Positions 1 to 8,820 of a stretch of 64,000 nucleotides of DNA are shown one piece after another. The DNA comes from Flavobacterium phragmitis. GTDB taxonomy: Bacteria; Bacteroidota; Bacteroidia; Flavobacteriales; Flavobacteriaceae. Each line of letters starts with the position of its first letter. The stretch's first letter is position 1. Under the pieces are notes generated by a model. That model was not told where the DNA came from. It did no database searches and saw only the letters and a program-made list of their open reading frames with translations. The translations under genes and the position numbers were made by a program. Where the stretch lies: contig NZ_FOMH01000007.1 in assembly GCF_900112575.1 (NCBI RefSeq), positions 124,001 through 188,000 on the forward strand. Reading direction: 5' to 3'.

Positions 1-1330
1 TGCAAATACCAATACTGCAACAGTTCACGGATCAGTAATCTATTATTTGCTGTACGGAAAACTATATTCTTTTGACAGAAGCAGTGGAAAATTAAACTGG
101 AAAGGTGAAGAAGATTATTCAAAATTCTATCTGACTCAAAACAACAAAAATATTGTAGTTGTAAATAATGCGGGAACTTTTTCTTCTAAACAATATTTAA
201 ATGTATTAAACACAGAGACTGGAAAAAGTATTTGGAAAGAGTCTATCAAAACAAAAAGAGTCGTTTATCTTGAAGACTGGGGAACAAAATTATTAGTGGC
301 GCATTTCAGCGGATTTAATTTTTATGACTTAAACTCAGGTGAAAAAATCTGGAAAAAAGACGCTCGTGGAGACGGATTGAAAAGAGTTATTCCAATCGAT
401 CAAGATTTCTTATATGTTGCAGAAAATGAAATGATGTTAATCAACAAAGATGGAGAAAAGCTTTGGAAAAAGTTCATCGAAATTTCTGATGATAAAGAAG
501 ATCCAATTTACTACTTAGGAAAAGTTGGTGAAAAGGTTATGTATCTTACAGGAACTTACGGAAATATGGTAGATTATAAAACTGGAGTTAAACTTTGGAA
601 ACGTAATATTAAGTTTGAAAAAAGCCGTCCAGTTTTACCAACTTATGACGAAGCTACAAATTCTTACTTAGTTTATAATGATGAGAAATTATATAAATTT
701 GATCCAAGCATCAACGATAAACCAGAGCCTTTTGCTAAAGTAAATATCAAAAGAGAAAAAGAATTAAACAGTATCGAACAGTTTCCTTGGGGGGTTGTGC
801 TTTCAGGACCTCTTGAAGTAATGGGGGTTAATATGGATGGAACTGTAAAATACCATTTCACTTACAATCAACCAGGTGAAACAGGAAGACGTTTACTTAA
901 AAGTGCCGCAATTGCAGGAAGCATTGGTTTAGGTGTTGGTTCTGTAGCGAGTGATATCAAAGGTGCTGATTTGACTATGACCTATCGTGATGCTGACGGT
1001 AACATGAGAACCTCAGTTGCAAAAGGAGATCAGACAAATAAAGATCAGGCAAAAGCTTATGCGGCTGGTTCTGCAGCTCTTGGCGTAGTAGCGGCTAAAT
1101 TTAACTCTCGTTTTAATGCAATGAAGCAAAACAGAGATTACTCATATATTTTTGCAAAAGCAGATACGGGAGAAAAAGTTTTAGTTAAAGTTAGTAAAGC
1201 AGAAGGAAAAGAGATTGATAAAATCATCTTCACGAACAATAAACCTCTTTATGAGATTGACCCAGCAACTCAGAATATTTTTTATGTTTCTGATAAGTCA
1301 ATTCAGATCTTTAACAAGAAAGAAAAATAA
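1..1330 (+). CDS. PQQ-like beta-propeller protein, 5' end outside window
   Basis: The reading frame is open to the first base, so the N-terminus, including any signal peptide, is missing. The visible part has repeated W-containing blades of the PQQ/quinoprotein type, with phrases such as SGKLNWKG, TGKSIWKES, SGEKIWKKD and TGVKLWKRN at roughly 40-residue spacing. This is the pattern of a beta-propeller built from PQQ-like repeats. Near the end a Gly/Ala-rich stretch (AAIAGSIGLGVGSVAS) interrupts the propeller, and a last blade-like segment closes the protein. The cargo or ligand cannot be told; such propellers often act as envelope scaffolds rather than PQQ enzymes. A clear hairpin terminator follows the stop codon. 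Confidence 0.75.
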   Translation, partial: ANTNTATVHGSVIYYLLYGKLYSFDRSSGKLNWKGEEDYSKFYLTQNNKNIVVVNNAGTFSSKQYLNVLNTETGKSIWKESIKTKRVVYLEDWGTKLLVAHFSGFNFYDLNSGEKIWKKDARGDGLKRVIPIDQDFLYVAENEMMLINKDGEKLWKKFIEISDDKEDPIYYLGKVGEKVMYLTGTYGNMVDYKTGVKLWKRNIKFEKSRPVLPTYDEATNSYLVYNDEKLYKFDPSINDKPEPFAKVNIKREKELNSIEQFPWGVVLSGPLEVMGVNMDGTVKYHFTYNQPGETGRRLLKSAAIAGSIGLGVGSVASDIKGADLTMTYRDADGNMRTSVAKGDQTNKDQAKAYAAGSAALGVVAAKFNSRFNAMKQNRDYSYIFAKADTGEKVLVKVSKAEGKEIDKIIFTNNKPLYEIDPATQNIFYVSDKSIQIFNKKEK

Positions 1331-1342
1331 AAAAAATCCATG

Positions 1343-1376
1343 GCCATCAGGATCTGATTCTGATGGCTTTTTTTTT
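1343..1376 (+). terminator. Rho-independent terminator of the propeller gene
   Basis: Perfect 8-bp inverted repeat gccatcag / ctgatggc (1343-1350 and 1360-1367) followed by a run of nine T. It contains the ATG at 1363, so that ATG is unlikely to be the start of the next gene. Confidence 0.85.
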
Positions 1377-1380
1377 GCCT

Positions 1381-3300
1381 ATGAAAAAAACATTACTCCT
1401 AATAGCTTTGCTTGTGATTGGTTCAATTCAGGCACAAGAAAAAATAAGTTCCAAAAAAAAGAAGTTTTACATCCCAGTAATAAACTATTCAGAATTTCCT
1501 GTTCTAGATAATGTTTTAACGCAGACCACTTTTTATCAAATGGACAAACAGTTAATACAGGAAGAACCTATACTAAAGAAAAACTATTTTAATATAGAGG
1601 GTTTTATAAAAGATCCTGCAAACGGAAAACTGAAAATTTATTTAACCATTGAACTACCGCAATATAAAGCCACTAAAATTGATAGTATCTTTGATAAAAA
1701 GAAAAATGGATGGAAATTTCAGGCATTTTCGAATTATAGCGTAAAAATAAAAATGGAAGCGAAATGTGCAGATAAGCTTTTATTAACCAAAGATTTTAAT
1801 ACAGTAGAATCCTATTTAATCGCTGTAGGTAGCCAAAAAGACAATTTAAAGGCTGCAGTTGAGATGAATAATAAAAAAATTGCAGAAGCAGAAAAAGATG
1901 GTAATTATACCGTTGCAGAATTGGGATTAGATACGGTAATTTACAGTTCTGTTCAGGCAATACAAAACTACCTTAATTATAAATTAAGGTACACTATAGG
2001 CGAAGAAAAAATAAAGTTTGAGTTTGTAACTTCAAAAACACATCCTGAGTACAATCAGATGCTGGCATTTGAGAACGAAATTACAGCTCAGATGCAAAAA
2101 GTAACACTTGAAAAAGGTTTAGACGAAAAAACTTTAGTGCCTCATTTGCAATATTTGGAAAGTCTATTGGTGAAATATCCGCCTTCGCCTGCAAACGAAA
2201 ATATTCGTTTCATAGTTACAAACAATTTAGCAGAGACTTATTATTTACTTGAGAATAAAGAAAAAGCGTTGCTTTATGCTAGTCTGCTTATTGAGAATGA
2301 TAAACAGGATTCCAGAGGATCTTCGATAGTTAAAAAAGTAAATAACGGCTTTTTTGTCGATAAAAAAATAAGAAGCCATACCACACGCTTTGCAGATCTT
2401 CAAAAATTGGGGCTAAAGATAGCTGAAGAAAAAGAAGAAAAGAGATTAGCATTTTTTGAAAAGATTCAGCAGCAAGATGCAGAATGGGAAATCGAAAAAG
2501 CTAATCGTGAAGCTTATCTGGAAAAGATTAAAACCCAAAGACATAATTTGCTTGACTCTATACCGTATCAATTAAATGCAAATCTTTTGGCAAAAGTAGT
2601 TGATAATCTGGGAGGAAGCCAAGCGCTTAAGAAAGTAGAAAAAGCACATTTGTATTCTAAAATTTCGATAGAAGGAACGAATATTCCTCAAACAGAAGAA
2701 AAATGGGCCACAACATCTCATTATCTTCTTAAGAAAAAAATGCCTGAAGCTTATTATGAAATTGTAAACGGGGCAGAGGCTTGGAGTCATGACGATCGTG
2801 AAACGGGTATAAATGCCAAATGGGCAAAATTAACAGCCTATGATTATGGAAATTTATCTAAGAATGTTGATTTGGTAAACTTTCTTACCGATTTAAGACT
2901 CGATTTATGGAATAATTTTGAGATTTTAAACGATGAGATGTATGAAGGCAGATTGTGTTATCATTTGAATTATTTTGAAAAAACATTAAGTTCAGGAAAC
3001 AGAACAATTCCGAAGACTGATTATCACGTTTTTATTGATAAAGAAAATTTTAATATTGTTTCTACGGAAAAAACAGAATTTGATAACGGCAACAAAAGCT
3101 TTTTTGAAAGAAAACTATTTGGTGATTATCGTCCAGTTGCGACATTAAATTCAGGAAAAATTCCGCATAAAATTAACTATGAAATTGAAGATTTTAATGG
3201 GGAAACTTTGTATCAGGAAATCCGTGAAAAAGTGGATGTGAATCCCGTTTTTGGAAATCGAATTTTTATGAAGGAAGTGTATTTCGGCGGATTTAAATAA
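1381..3300 (+). CDS. Secreted protein of unknown function with coiled coil and LolA-like C-terminal part
   Basis: A start at 1381 gives 639 residues beginning with a clean signal peptide (MKKTLLLIALLVIGSIQAQ). The in-frame ATG at 1363 lies inside the upstream terminator and would spoil the signal, so 1381 is preferred. The middle (about residues 340-400) is rich in Glu/Lys and looks coiled-coil, preceded by a segment that resembles a TPR-like helical region. The last 230 residues read like an outer-membrane lipoprotein-sorting (LolA-like) beta fold: an NLGG motif near its start, then a long alternating-strand region with paired aromatic residues. The function is not recognised. It is probably periplasmic or outer-membrane associated. 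Confidence 0.7.
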   Translation: MKKTLLLIALLVIGSIQAQEKISSKKKKFYIPVINYSEFPVLDNVLTQTTFYQMDKQLIQEEPILKKNYFNIEGFIKDPANGKLKIYLTIELPQYKATKIDSIFDKKKNGWKFQAFSNYSVKIKMEAKCADKLLLTKDFNTVESYLIAVGSQKDNLKAAVEMNNKKIAEAEKDGNYTVAELGLDTVIYSSVQAIQNYLNYKLRYTIGEEKIKFEFVTSKTHPEYNQMLAFENEITAQMQKVTLEKGLDEKTLVPHLQYLESLLVKYPPSPANENIRFIVTNNLAETYYLLENKEKALLYASLLIENDKQDSRGSSIVKKVNNGFFVDKKIRSHTTRFADLQKLGLKIAEEKEEKRLAFFEKIQQQDAEWEIEKANREAYLEKIKTQRHNLLDSIPYQLNANLLAKVVDNLGGSQALKKVEKAHLYSKISIEGTNIPQTEEKWATTSHYLLKKKMPEAYYEIVNGAEAWSHDDRETGINAKWAKLTAYDYGNLSKNVDLVNFLTDLRLDLWNNFEILNDEMYEGRLCYHLNYFEKTLSSGNRTIPKTDYHVFIDKENFNIVSTEKTEFDNGNKSFFERKLFGDYRPVATLNSGKIPHKINYEIEDFNGETLYQEIREKVDVNPVFGNRIFMKEVYFGGFK

Positions 3301-3329
3301 GAGATAAAGTTTAGCAATAAGCTATTTTT

Positions 3330-3396
3330 AGAATTGGTTATTTTTAGGTTCATTAGCTCAAAAAAATGAGAATAATGTCAGAAAGTAACCAATTCT
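3330..3396. repeat. Inverted repeat between the secreted protein and ileS
   Basis: Perfect 11-bp arms agaattggtta (3330-3340) and taaccaattct (3386-3396) enclose a 45-nt loop that itself holds a small ctca/tgag hairpin. A T-rich stretch follows. It may terminate the upstream gene or act as the ileS leader; which one is not clear. Confidence 0.5.
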
Positions 3397-3446
3397 TCTG
3401 TTTTTGTATCTATTATCTCAACAAAAGTTTGTGAAATTTAAAGAAA

Positions 3447-3480
3447 TTGGTGGTCAATAGTTCAAAATTTCTTACTTTCG
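3447..3480 (+). promoter_or_regulatory. Candidate ileS promoter (Bacteroidota type)
   Basis: TTG at 3447-3449, 23-nt spacer, then tactttcg at 3473-3480, one base off the TAnnTTTG consensus. It sits 25 nt upstream of the ileS ATG. Confidence 0.45.
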
Positions 3481-3504
3481 CACCTCGTTTAAGAAAAGGA
3501 TAAA

Positions 3505-6500
3505 ATGAGTACAAAATTTACTGAATACAAAGGACTTGACTTACCAACTGTAGCGTCTGAAGTTCTTGATTTTTGGAAGAAAGAAAATATATTTGAAAAG
3601 AGTGTAACTACTCGCGAAGGTGCTGAGCCTTTCGTATTTTTTGAAGGTCCGCCTTCAGCAAACGGATTACCTGGAATTCACCACGTAATGGCACGTGCGA
3701 TTAAAGATATTTTTTGCAGATATAAAACTCAAAAAGGTTTTCAGGTAAAAAGAAAAGCCGGATGGGATACTCACGGTTTACCTGTAGAATTGGGTACCGA
3801 AAAAGAATTAGGAATTACAAAAGAAGATATTGGCAAAACGATTTCGATCGAAGAATATAACGAAGCGTGTAAAAAAACCGTTATGCGTTATACTGACGTA
3901 TGGAATGATTTGACCGAAAAAATGGGGTATTGGGTTGATATGGAAGATCCATATGTGACTTATAAACCAAAATACATGGAGTCTGTTTGGTGGCTTTTGA
4001 AACAAATCTACGATAAAGGTTTGTTGTACAAAGGTTATACTATTCAGCCTTATTCTCCAAAAGCAGGAACAGGATTGTCTTCTCACGAGGTAAATCAGCC
4101 TGGTGCTTACCGTGACGTTACCGATACTACAATCGTAGCGCAATTCAAAACTTTACCAGAAACGCTTCCGAGCTTTTTACAAGGTTTTGGAGATATTCAC
4201 ATTTTAGCCTGGACGACAACTCCTTGGACTCTTCCATCAAATACAGCTTTGACAGTTGGACCAAAAATCGATTATGTTTTAGTTAAAACATTCAATCAAT
4301 ATACTTTTGAGCCAATCAATGTGATTTTGGCTAAAAACTTAGTTGGAAAACAATTCGGAAAAGGATATTTTGTAAGTGAAGATGACGCTGATTTTGACAA
4401 TGTGAAAAACGGCGACAAAAAACTTCCGTACAAAATTTTAACTGAGGCAAAAGGAGCGGATTTAGTAGAAATCCGTTACGAGCAATTATTGCCTTACGTG
4501 TTGCCATACCAAAATGCTGAAAATGCATTTAGAGTAATTTCTGGTGATTTCGTTACAACAGAAGATGGAACAGGAATCGTGCATACGGCTCCGACTTTTG
4601 GTGCTGATGATGCTAAAGTAGCAAAAGAAGCTAAACCAGAAGTGCCGCCAATGTTGGTTTTGGACGAAAACGGAACTGCAGTTCCTTTGGTGGACTTACA
4701 AGGTAAATTCACTTCTCATGTAGGTGATTTAGCTGGTAAATATGTTAAAAACGAATATTACGATGCAGGACAAGCTCCAGAGAAATCTGTGGATGTTGAA
4801 ATCGCTATTCGTCTTAAAGAAGAAAACAAAGCTTTTAAAGTTGAAAAATACGTGCACAGTTATCCACACAGCTGGAGAACAGATGAGCCGTTATTATATT
4901 ATCCTCTAGATTCTTGGTTCATCAAAGTAACCGATGTAAAAGATAGAATGTTCGACCTGAACGAAACTATCAATTGGAAACCTAAATCTACTGGTGAAGG
5001 ACGTTTTGGAAATTGGCTTAAAAATGCTAATGATTGGAACTTATCTCGTTCTAGATATTGGGGTATTCCGTTGCCAATTTGGAGAACAGAAGATAAAACA
5101 GAAGAAGTTATTATCGGTTCTGTTGAAGAATTGTACAATGCAATCGAAAAATCGATCGAAGCAGGTTTCCAAAAAGAAAATCCGTTTAAAGGATTTGAAA
5201 TCGGAAACATGTCTGAATCAAATTATGATTTAATCGATTTGCATAAAAATGTGGTTGATGCTATCACTTTGGTTTCTGCTTCTGGAAAACCAATGAAGCG
5301 CGAAAGTGATCTAATCGACGTTTGGTTCGATTCTGGAGCAATGCCGTATGCGCAATGGCATTATCCTTTTGAGAACAAAGATAAAATTGACGGAAACAAA
5401 GATTTTCCAGCGAACTTCATTGCCGAAGGAGTAGACCAGACACGTGGATGGTTTTATACCTTGCACGCTATCGGAACTTTGGTTTTTGATAAAATTGCAT
5501 ACAAAAACGTAGTTTCAAACGGTCTTGTTTTGGATAAAAATGGAATTAAAATGTCTAAGAGTAAAGGAAATACTATAGATCCATTTAAAACCATTGCAGA
5601 AAACGGTCCAGATGCTACACGTTGGTATATGATTATGAATGCAAATCCGTGGGATAACTTGAAGTTTGACCTTGAAGGAATTGCTGAGGTTAAACGTAAA
5701 TTCTTCGGAACGCTTTACAATACCTATTCATTCTTCTCGTTATATGCTAACATCGATGGATTTAAATATGCTGAAGCTGAAATTCCGTTAAACGAAAGAC
5801 CAGAAATCGATCAATGGATTATTTCTGAATTGCATTCTTTAATCAAATTTGTTGACGAATGCTACGAAGATTATGAGCCAACAAAAGCGACAAGAGCAAT
5901 TTCTGATTTCGTTCAGGAAAACTTAAGTAACTGGTACGTTCGTTTATGCCGTCGTCGTTTCTGGAAAGGGGAATATGCAAAAGATAAAATCGCAGCTTAC
6001 CAAACGCTTTATACTTGTTTGCTTACAATCAGTAAACTAAGCGCTCCAGTAGCTCCATTTTTTATGGATAAATTGTACAGAGATTTAACAACATCTACGG
6101 GAACCGAGGATTTTGCTAGTGTTCACTTGGCTGAATTCCCGAAATTTGTCGAAAACTTTGTTAATAAAACGTTGGAAAGCAAAATGCAGAAGGCGCAAAC
6201 GATCTCTTCTTTAGTTTTATCACTACGTAAAAAAGAGATGATTAAAGTTCGTCAACCTCTGCAAAAGGTAATGATTCCAGTACTTGACGACAATCAGCGT
6301 GCTGAAATCGAAGCTATTTCTGACTTGGTAAAAGCCGAAGTAAACGTGAAAGAAATTGAACTTTTAGACGATGCTTCTGGTATTTTAGTAAAGCAGATTA
6401 AGCCTAATTTTAAAGCCCTTGGTCCTCGTTTCGGTAAGGATATGGGCTTGATTTCTAAGGAGATACAAGGTTTTTCGGCTGAGCAGATCAATCAGTTGGA

Positions 6501-6906
6501 CAAGCAGGGGACGCTAGATATTGTTATTTCTGGAAATAATGTAACTTTATCACTAGAAGACGTCGAGATAACATCACAGGATATCGAAGGATGGCTGGTT
6601 GCAAATTCAAACGGAATAACAGTTGCACTTGACATCACAATATCTGAAGAATTGAAAAATGAAGGTATCGCAAGAGAGTTAGTAAACAGAATTCAGAATA
6701 TCCGTAAAGATTCAGGATTTGAGGTTACTGATAAAATTAAGGTACAAATAAAAAGAGATGGTATTTTAGAAGATGCCATTTTGAAAAACGAAGAGTATAT
6801 TAAGTCTGAAACATTAACAGACGACTTAGTTTTTGTTGACACTTTAGAAAACGGCACAGAAATTGAGTTTGATGATATTAAAACAATGATATTAATTTCA
6901 AAATAG
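3505..6906 (+). CDS. ileS: Isoleucyl-tRNA synthetase
   Basis: Charges tRNA-Ile with isoleucine in the cytoplasm. At 1133 residues it has the length of the longer IleS form found in Bacteroidota. The class I signature HIGH appears as GIHH at residues 57-60 (in PSANGLPGIHH), and KMSKS is exact at residues 682-686. Between them lies the CP1 editing domain (TTPWTLPSN and the GDFVTTEDGTGIVH segment). The anticodon-binding domain follows KMSKS, with a C-terminal extension of the family's usual kind. The dksA-like gene begins 6 nt after the stop codon, so the two are probably co-transcribed. Confidence 0.97.
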   Translation: MSTKFTEYKGLDLPTVASEVLDFWKKENIFEKSVTTREGAEPFVFFEGPPSANGLPGIHHVMARAIKDIFCRYKTQKGFQVKRKAGWDTHGLPVELGTEKELGITKEDIGKTISIEEYNEACKKTVMRYTDVWNDLTEKMGYWVDMEDPYVTYKPKYMESVWWLLKQIYDKGLLYKGYTIQPYSPKAGTGLSSHEVNQPGAYRDVTDTTIVAQFKTLPETLPSFLQGFGDIHILAWTTTPWTLPSNTALTVGPKIDYVLVKTFNQYTFEPINVILAKNLVGKQFGKGYFVSEDDADFDNVKNGDKKLPYKILTEAKGADLVEIRYEQLLPYVLPYQNAENAFRVISGDFVTTEDGTGIVHTAPTFGADDAKVAKEAKPEVPPMLVLDENGTAVPLVDLQGKFTSHVGDLAGKYVKNEYYDAGQAPEKSVDVEIAIRLKEENKAFKVEKYVHSYPHSWRTDEPLLYYPLDSWFIKVTDVKDRMFDLNETINWKPKSTGEGRFGNWLKNANDWNLSRSRYWGIPLPIWRTEDKTEEVIIGSVEELYNAIEKSIEAGFQKENPFKGFEIGNMSESNYDLIDLHKNVVDAITLVSASGKPMKRESDLIDVWFDSGAMPYAQWHYPFENKDKIDGNKDFPANFIAEGVDQTRGWFYTLHAIGTLVFDKIAYKNVVSNGLVLDKNGIKMSKSKGNTIDPFKTIAENGPDATRWYMIMNANPWDNLKFDLEGIAEVKRKFFGTLYNTYSFFSLYANIDGFKYAEAEIPLNERPEIDQWIISELHSLIKFVDECYEDYEPTKATRAISDFVQENLSNWYVRLCRRRFWKGEYAKDKIAAYQTLYTCLLTISKLSAPVAPFFMDKLYRDLTTSTGTEDFASVHLAEFPKFVENFVNKTLESKMQKAQTISSLVLSLRKKEMIKVRQPLQKVMIPVLDDNQRAEIEAISDLVKAEVNVKEIELLDDASGILVKQIKPNFKALGPRFGKDMGLISKEIQGFSAEQINQLDKQGTLDIVISGNNVTLSLEDVEITSQDIEGWLVANSNGITVALDITISEELKNEGIARELVNRIQNIRKDSGFEVTDKIKVQIKRDGILEDAILKNEEYIKSETLTDDLVFVDTLENGTEIEFDDIKTMILISK

Positions 6907-6912
6907 ATAAAC

Positions 6913-7293
6913 ATGATAGATGAAATTACAAGATACTCTGATGCAGATTTAGCAGAGTTCAAAGAGATAATCCAAGCAAAAATTAAAAAAGCACAAGAAG
7001 ATCTTGATTTGATCAAAAGTGCCTATATGAACGATTTGAATAACGGAACTGACGATACTTCTCCAACTTTCAAAGCTTTTGAAGAAGGAAGTGAGACCAT
7101 GTCTAAAGAAGCAAACTCTCAGTTGGCTATCAGACAAGAGAAATTCATTCGTGACTTAAAAAACGCACTTTTCCGTGTTGAAAACAAAACATACGGTATT
7201 TGCAAAGTAACAGGTAAATTAATAAGCAAAGAAAGGCTTAAAATCGTTCCTCATGCAACAATGAGTATCGAAGCTAAAAACTTGCAGAGATAA
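6913..7293 (+). CDS. DksA/TraR family regulator with degenerate zinc finger
   Basis: A 126-residue protein: N-terminal coiled coil (residues about 10-75) followed by the conserved family end YGICKVTGKLISKERL...PHATMSIEAK. Such proteins insert into the RNA polymerase secondary channel, and in Bacteroidota the family often follows ileS. Only one cysteine remains of the four-Cys zinc site of classical DksA, so it probably folds without zinc. The acidic tip residues of classical DksA cannot be confirmed by eye; an acidic pair (TDDTSP) lies near residue 40. The end matches a strong terminator at 7314. Confidence 0.85.
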   Translation: MIDEITRYSDADLAEFKEIIQAKIKKAQEDLDLIKSAYMNDLNNGTDDTSPTFKAFEEGSETMSKEANSQLAIRQEKFIRDLKNALFRVENKTYGICKVTGKLISKERLKIVPHATMSIEAKNLQR

Positions 7294-7313
7294 TAAAAAT
7301 AAACTCCAATTAA

Positions 7314-7338
7314 ACGCTCCTTTTAGGGGCGTTTTTTT
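7314..7338 (+). terminator. Terminator of ileS-dksA
   Basis: Stem acgctcc / ggggcgt with a five-base loop and a T tract. Its sequence nearly repeats at 8757-8782, on the other side of the Roadblock module. Confidence 0.85.
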
Positions 7339-7474
7339 GTTTAATGTTTTAGTGATTTGTGGTAGTTTGCGGTGTTTTTTGTTTGAAAGAAAATGTTTAT
7401 GTTTCTAAAATTTGTTTTCAAAAAAGCGTGTGATTTTTTGTAAGAATGAAAAAGGTATTAGTCTGAGACTGTGC

Positions 7475-7508
7475 AAAAAAAAAGAACTGTCTTGGTTAGA
7501 GACAGTTC
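7475..7508 (-). terminator. Terminator of Roadblock module copy 1
   Basis: Perfect 8-bp arms gaactgtc (7484-7491) and gacagttc (7501-7508). On the minus strand the hairpin is followed by nine T (the A run 7475-7483 on the plus strand). Confidence 0.85.
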
Positions 7509-7531
7509 AACAGTAAAGAAAAGTAAAGTTA

Positions 7532-7912
7532 TTAAGCTAGATTTTTTTCAACATCAGCTTTGTGTTTTCTTAAAATAGCTCTCGTCATACCTAAATTAGC
7601 TTTTGAGGCATCAGCGGCTAAATAGATCATAAATTTTTTGTTTGGAGAAATATCGATAATGTGAATTTGATTCGAAAGTGTAATCAAAATATCTTCAATA
7701 TCTTGATTTAAGCCTAAGGCTTTTACGGCATTTAGTTTTGCTTTTACAACTTCAAGGTTGTAAGCTGCGGCAAGTTCTGGGTCAAAACCTGGATCAACTG
7801 TTAAATTTCCAAAGCTTAGTCCAGATTCAATTTCCGTTACAGCGACAGCAATAAAGCCGTTTACGTTGGTTTTCATTTCATTTAAAAACACGTTTAAAAA
7901 GTCATTACTCAT
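7532..7912 (-). CDS. Roadblock/LC7-like protein, partner B, copy 1
   Basis: 126 residues. The pattern is one Roadblock/LC7 fold: strand GFIAVAVTEIESGLSF, a central helix AYNLEVVKAKLNAVKALG, two strands (EDILITLSNQIHIIDIS, KFMIYLAAD) and a last helix NLGMTRAILRKHK. Roadblock proteins dimerise and often bind or regulate small Ras-like GTPases (MglB is the bacterial example), but no GTPase gene is adjacent. It is the second gene of a pair, 32 nt after the 118-residue partner. A close paralogue (about 60-65% identical by hand alignment) sits at 19320-19694. The FDPELA and VVKAKLNA stretches are identical between copies, pointing to a conserved interface. No signal peptide, so cytosolic. Confidence 0.7.
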   Translation of the reverse strand: MSNDFLNVFLNEMKTNVNGFIAVAVTEIESGLSFGNLTVDPGFDPELAAAYNLEVVKAKLNAVKALGLNQDIEDILITLSNQIHIIDISPNKKFMIYLAADASKANLGMTRAILRKHKADVEKNLA

Positions 7913-7944
7913 AGTGATGTGGGTTTGTTTGTTAATAGATTATG

Positions 7945-8301
7945 TTATTTCAGTAGGGAATTTTTACTTAATTCAGCAGAAACTTCTTCTGTTGAACGCA
8001 TTAATAAAGCCAAATTGCTTCCTTCTTTTGAGAAGGCAACGATAAAATTGGAACCGCTGATTTTGTTTCCAACAATAACGCCTTCGGCACTTTTTAGATA
8101 CAATTGTTTTAAAGAACCTTTTTCTAAATCAATTAAGAATTTTTCACTCATTGATAAGATTGCGGCGCTCATAGCGGCGATACTGTCTCCGTAGTCAAGG
8201 TTTAAGGAAGTGATTAATTTTCCTTTTCCGTTTAAGATTAATGCTGCTGTGGATTTTGTGCTGACAAGAAAGTCATTCAGTGTAGTTGTGATTTCATTCA
8301 T
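7945..8301 (-). CDS. Roadblock/LC7 domain protein, partner A, copy 1
   Basis: 118 residues that read well as a Roadblock/LC7 domain: strand AALILNGKGKLITSLNL, helix SIAAMSAAILSMSEKFLIDL, strands LKQLYLKSAEGVIVGNKI and NFIVAFSKEGSNLALLMR, then a closing helix. It is the first gene of a two-gene operon. The counterpart at 18973-19293 is in the same relative position but only about one third identical. A minus-strand tatatttg element at 8411-8404 could be the -7 promoter, which would leave a leader of roughly 95 nt. Confidence 0.75.
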   Translation of the reverse strand: MNEITTTLNDFLVSTKSTAALILNGKGKLITSLNLDYGDSIAAMSAAILSMSEKFLIDLEKGSLKQLYLKSAEGVIVGNKISGSNFIVAFSKEGSNLALLMRSTEEVSAELSKNSLLK

Positions 8302-8403
8302 GATTTTGTAGGATTTAGGGAGGAATGTTAAATTTAGTTTGTTTTGGTATTTGATTTTAAAATTAATCTTGAATCATCCTAAACAAGTGTTAATTTTGTT
8401 TAA

Positions 8404-8411
8404 CAAATATA
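8404..8411 (-). promoter_or_regulatory. Candidate -7 element for Roadblock copy 1
   Basis: Reads tatatttg on the minus strand, matching TAnnTTTG. No TTG lies at the usual distance upstream. Confidence 0.35.
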
Positions 8412-8482
8412 AATTAAATTATGTATCATTGTAGTACCAAATCGTTAATAATTTAAATTATTTACTGTAAAAAACTTACATT

Positions 8483-8701
8483 ATGGCTAAAGTATTGAAA
8501 TTCAAAGAAGTAAACTCTGACGTAGAGCGCAGAATGAAAGATTTTGAAAAACTGCGCGTCAAGTTTAAGGCGGATGTAAAAAAAGGGGAAGCGAAGAAGC
8601 TTGCTGCCGGAAAAGAAAGCAAAGGAATATTTAAATCTATTTCAGATTTTTTCTCCGACAGTCCAGCAAAAACGGCTGCAAAAGCTCCCGTGAACAAGTA
8701 A
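8483..8701 (+). CDS. Small basic protein divergent from Roadblock copy 1
   Basis: 72 residues, very rich in Lys, Glu and Ala, with no signal peptide. A helix rich in charged residues (DVERRMKDFEKLRVKF) is followed by SKGIFKSISDFF, which would form an amphipathic helix, and an Ala/Lys/Pro tail. It is divergent from the Roadblock pair across a 181-bp gap. The 47-residue gene beside Roadblock copy 2 has the same place and a similar layout (charged helix, then SKKGFFKKIF). Function not recognised; membrane binding of the amphipathic tail is an inference. A terminator follows at 8757. Confidence 0.6.
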   Translation: MAKVLKFKEVNSDVERRMKDFEKLRVKFKADVKKGEAKKLAAGKESKGIFKSISDFFSDSPAKTAAKAPVNK

Positions 8702-8756
8702 GCTTTCTTGGGTTTAGATTAGCAGATAAACTTAGTTTACTTATCAGGAAAGAATT

Positions 8757-8782
8757 AACGCTCCATTGGGAGCGTTTTTTTT
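8757..8782 (+). terminator. Terminator between the small basic gene and lspA
   Basis: 8-bp perfect stem aacgctcc / ggagcgtt with loop attg or att, then eight T. Nearly the same sequence as the terminator at 7314-7338. Confidence 0.85.
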
Positions 8783-8820
8783 GATTTAATTGCTATTTTT
8801 GCCCATCAAAAAATAATAAA

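Noticed and set aside
1215..1511. 98-residue frame across the first terminator
   Set aside because: Runs through a strong terminator and overlaps two supported genes in another frame.
3301..3504. T-box or other tRNA-sensing leader before ileS
   Set aside because: No T-box sequence or specifier stem is visible; only a simple inverted repeat and a promoter-like element.
3808..4143. 111-residue minus-strand frame inside ileS
   Set aside because: Overlaps a certain essential gene and shows no family features.
4899..5210. 103-residue minus-strand frame inside ileS
   Set aside because: Shadow of ileS; composition not like a real protein of this genome.
6693..7016. 107-residue minus-strand frame across the ileS-dksA junction
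   Set aside because: Antisense to two recognised genes; Ser/Ile-rich shadow.
7919..8194. 91-residue plus-strand frame opposite Roadblock partner A
   Set aside because: Antisense shadow of a gene with clear domain pattern and paralogue.
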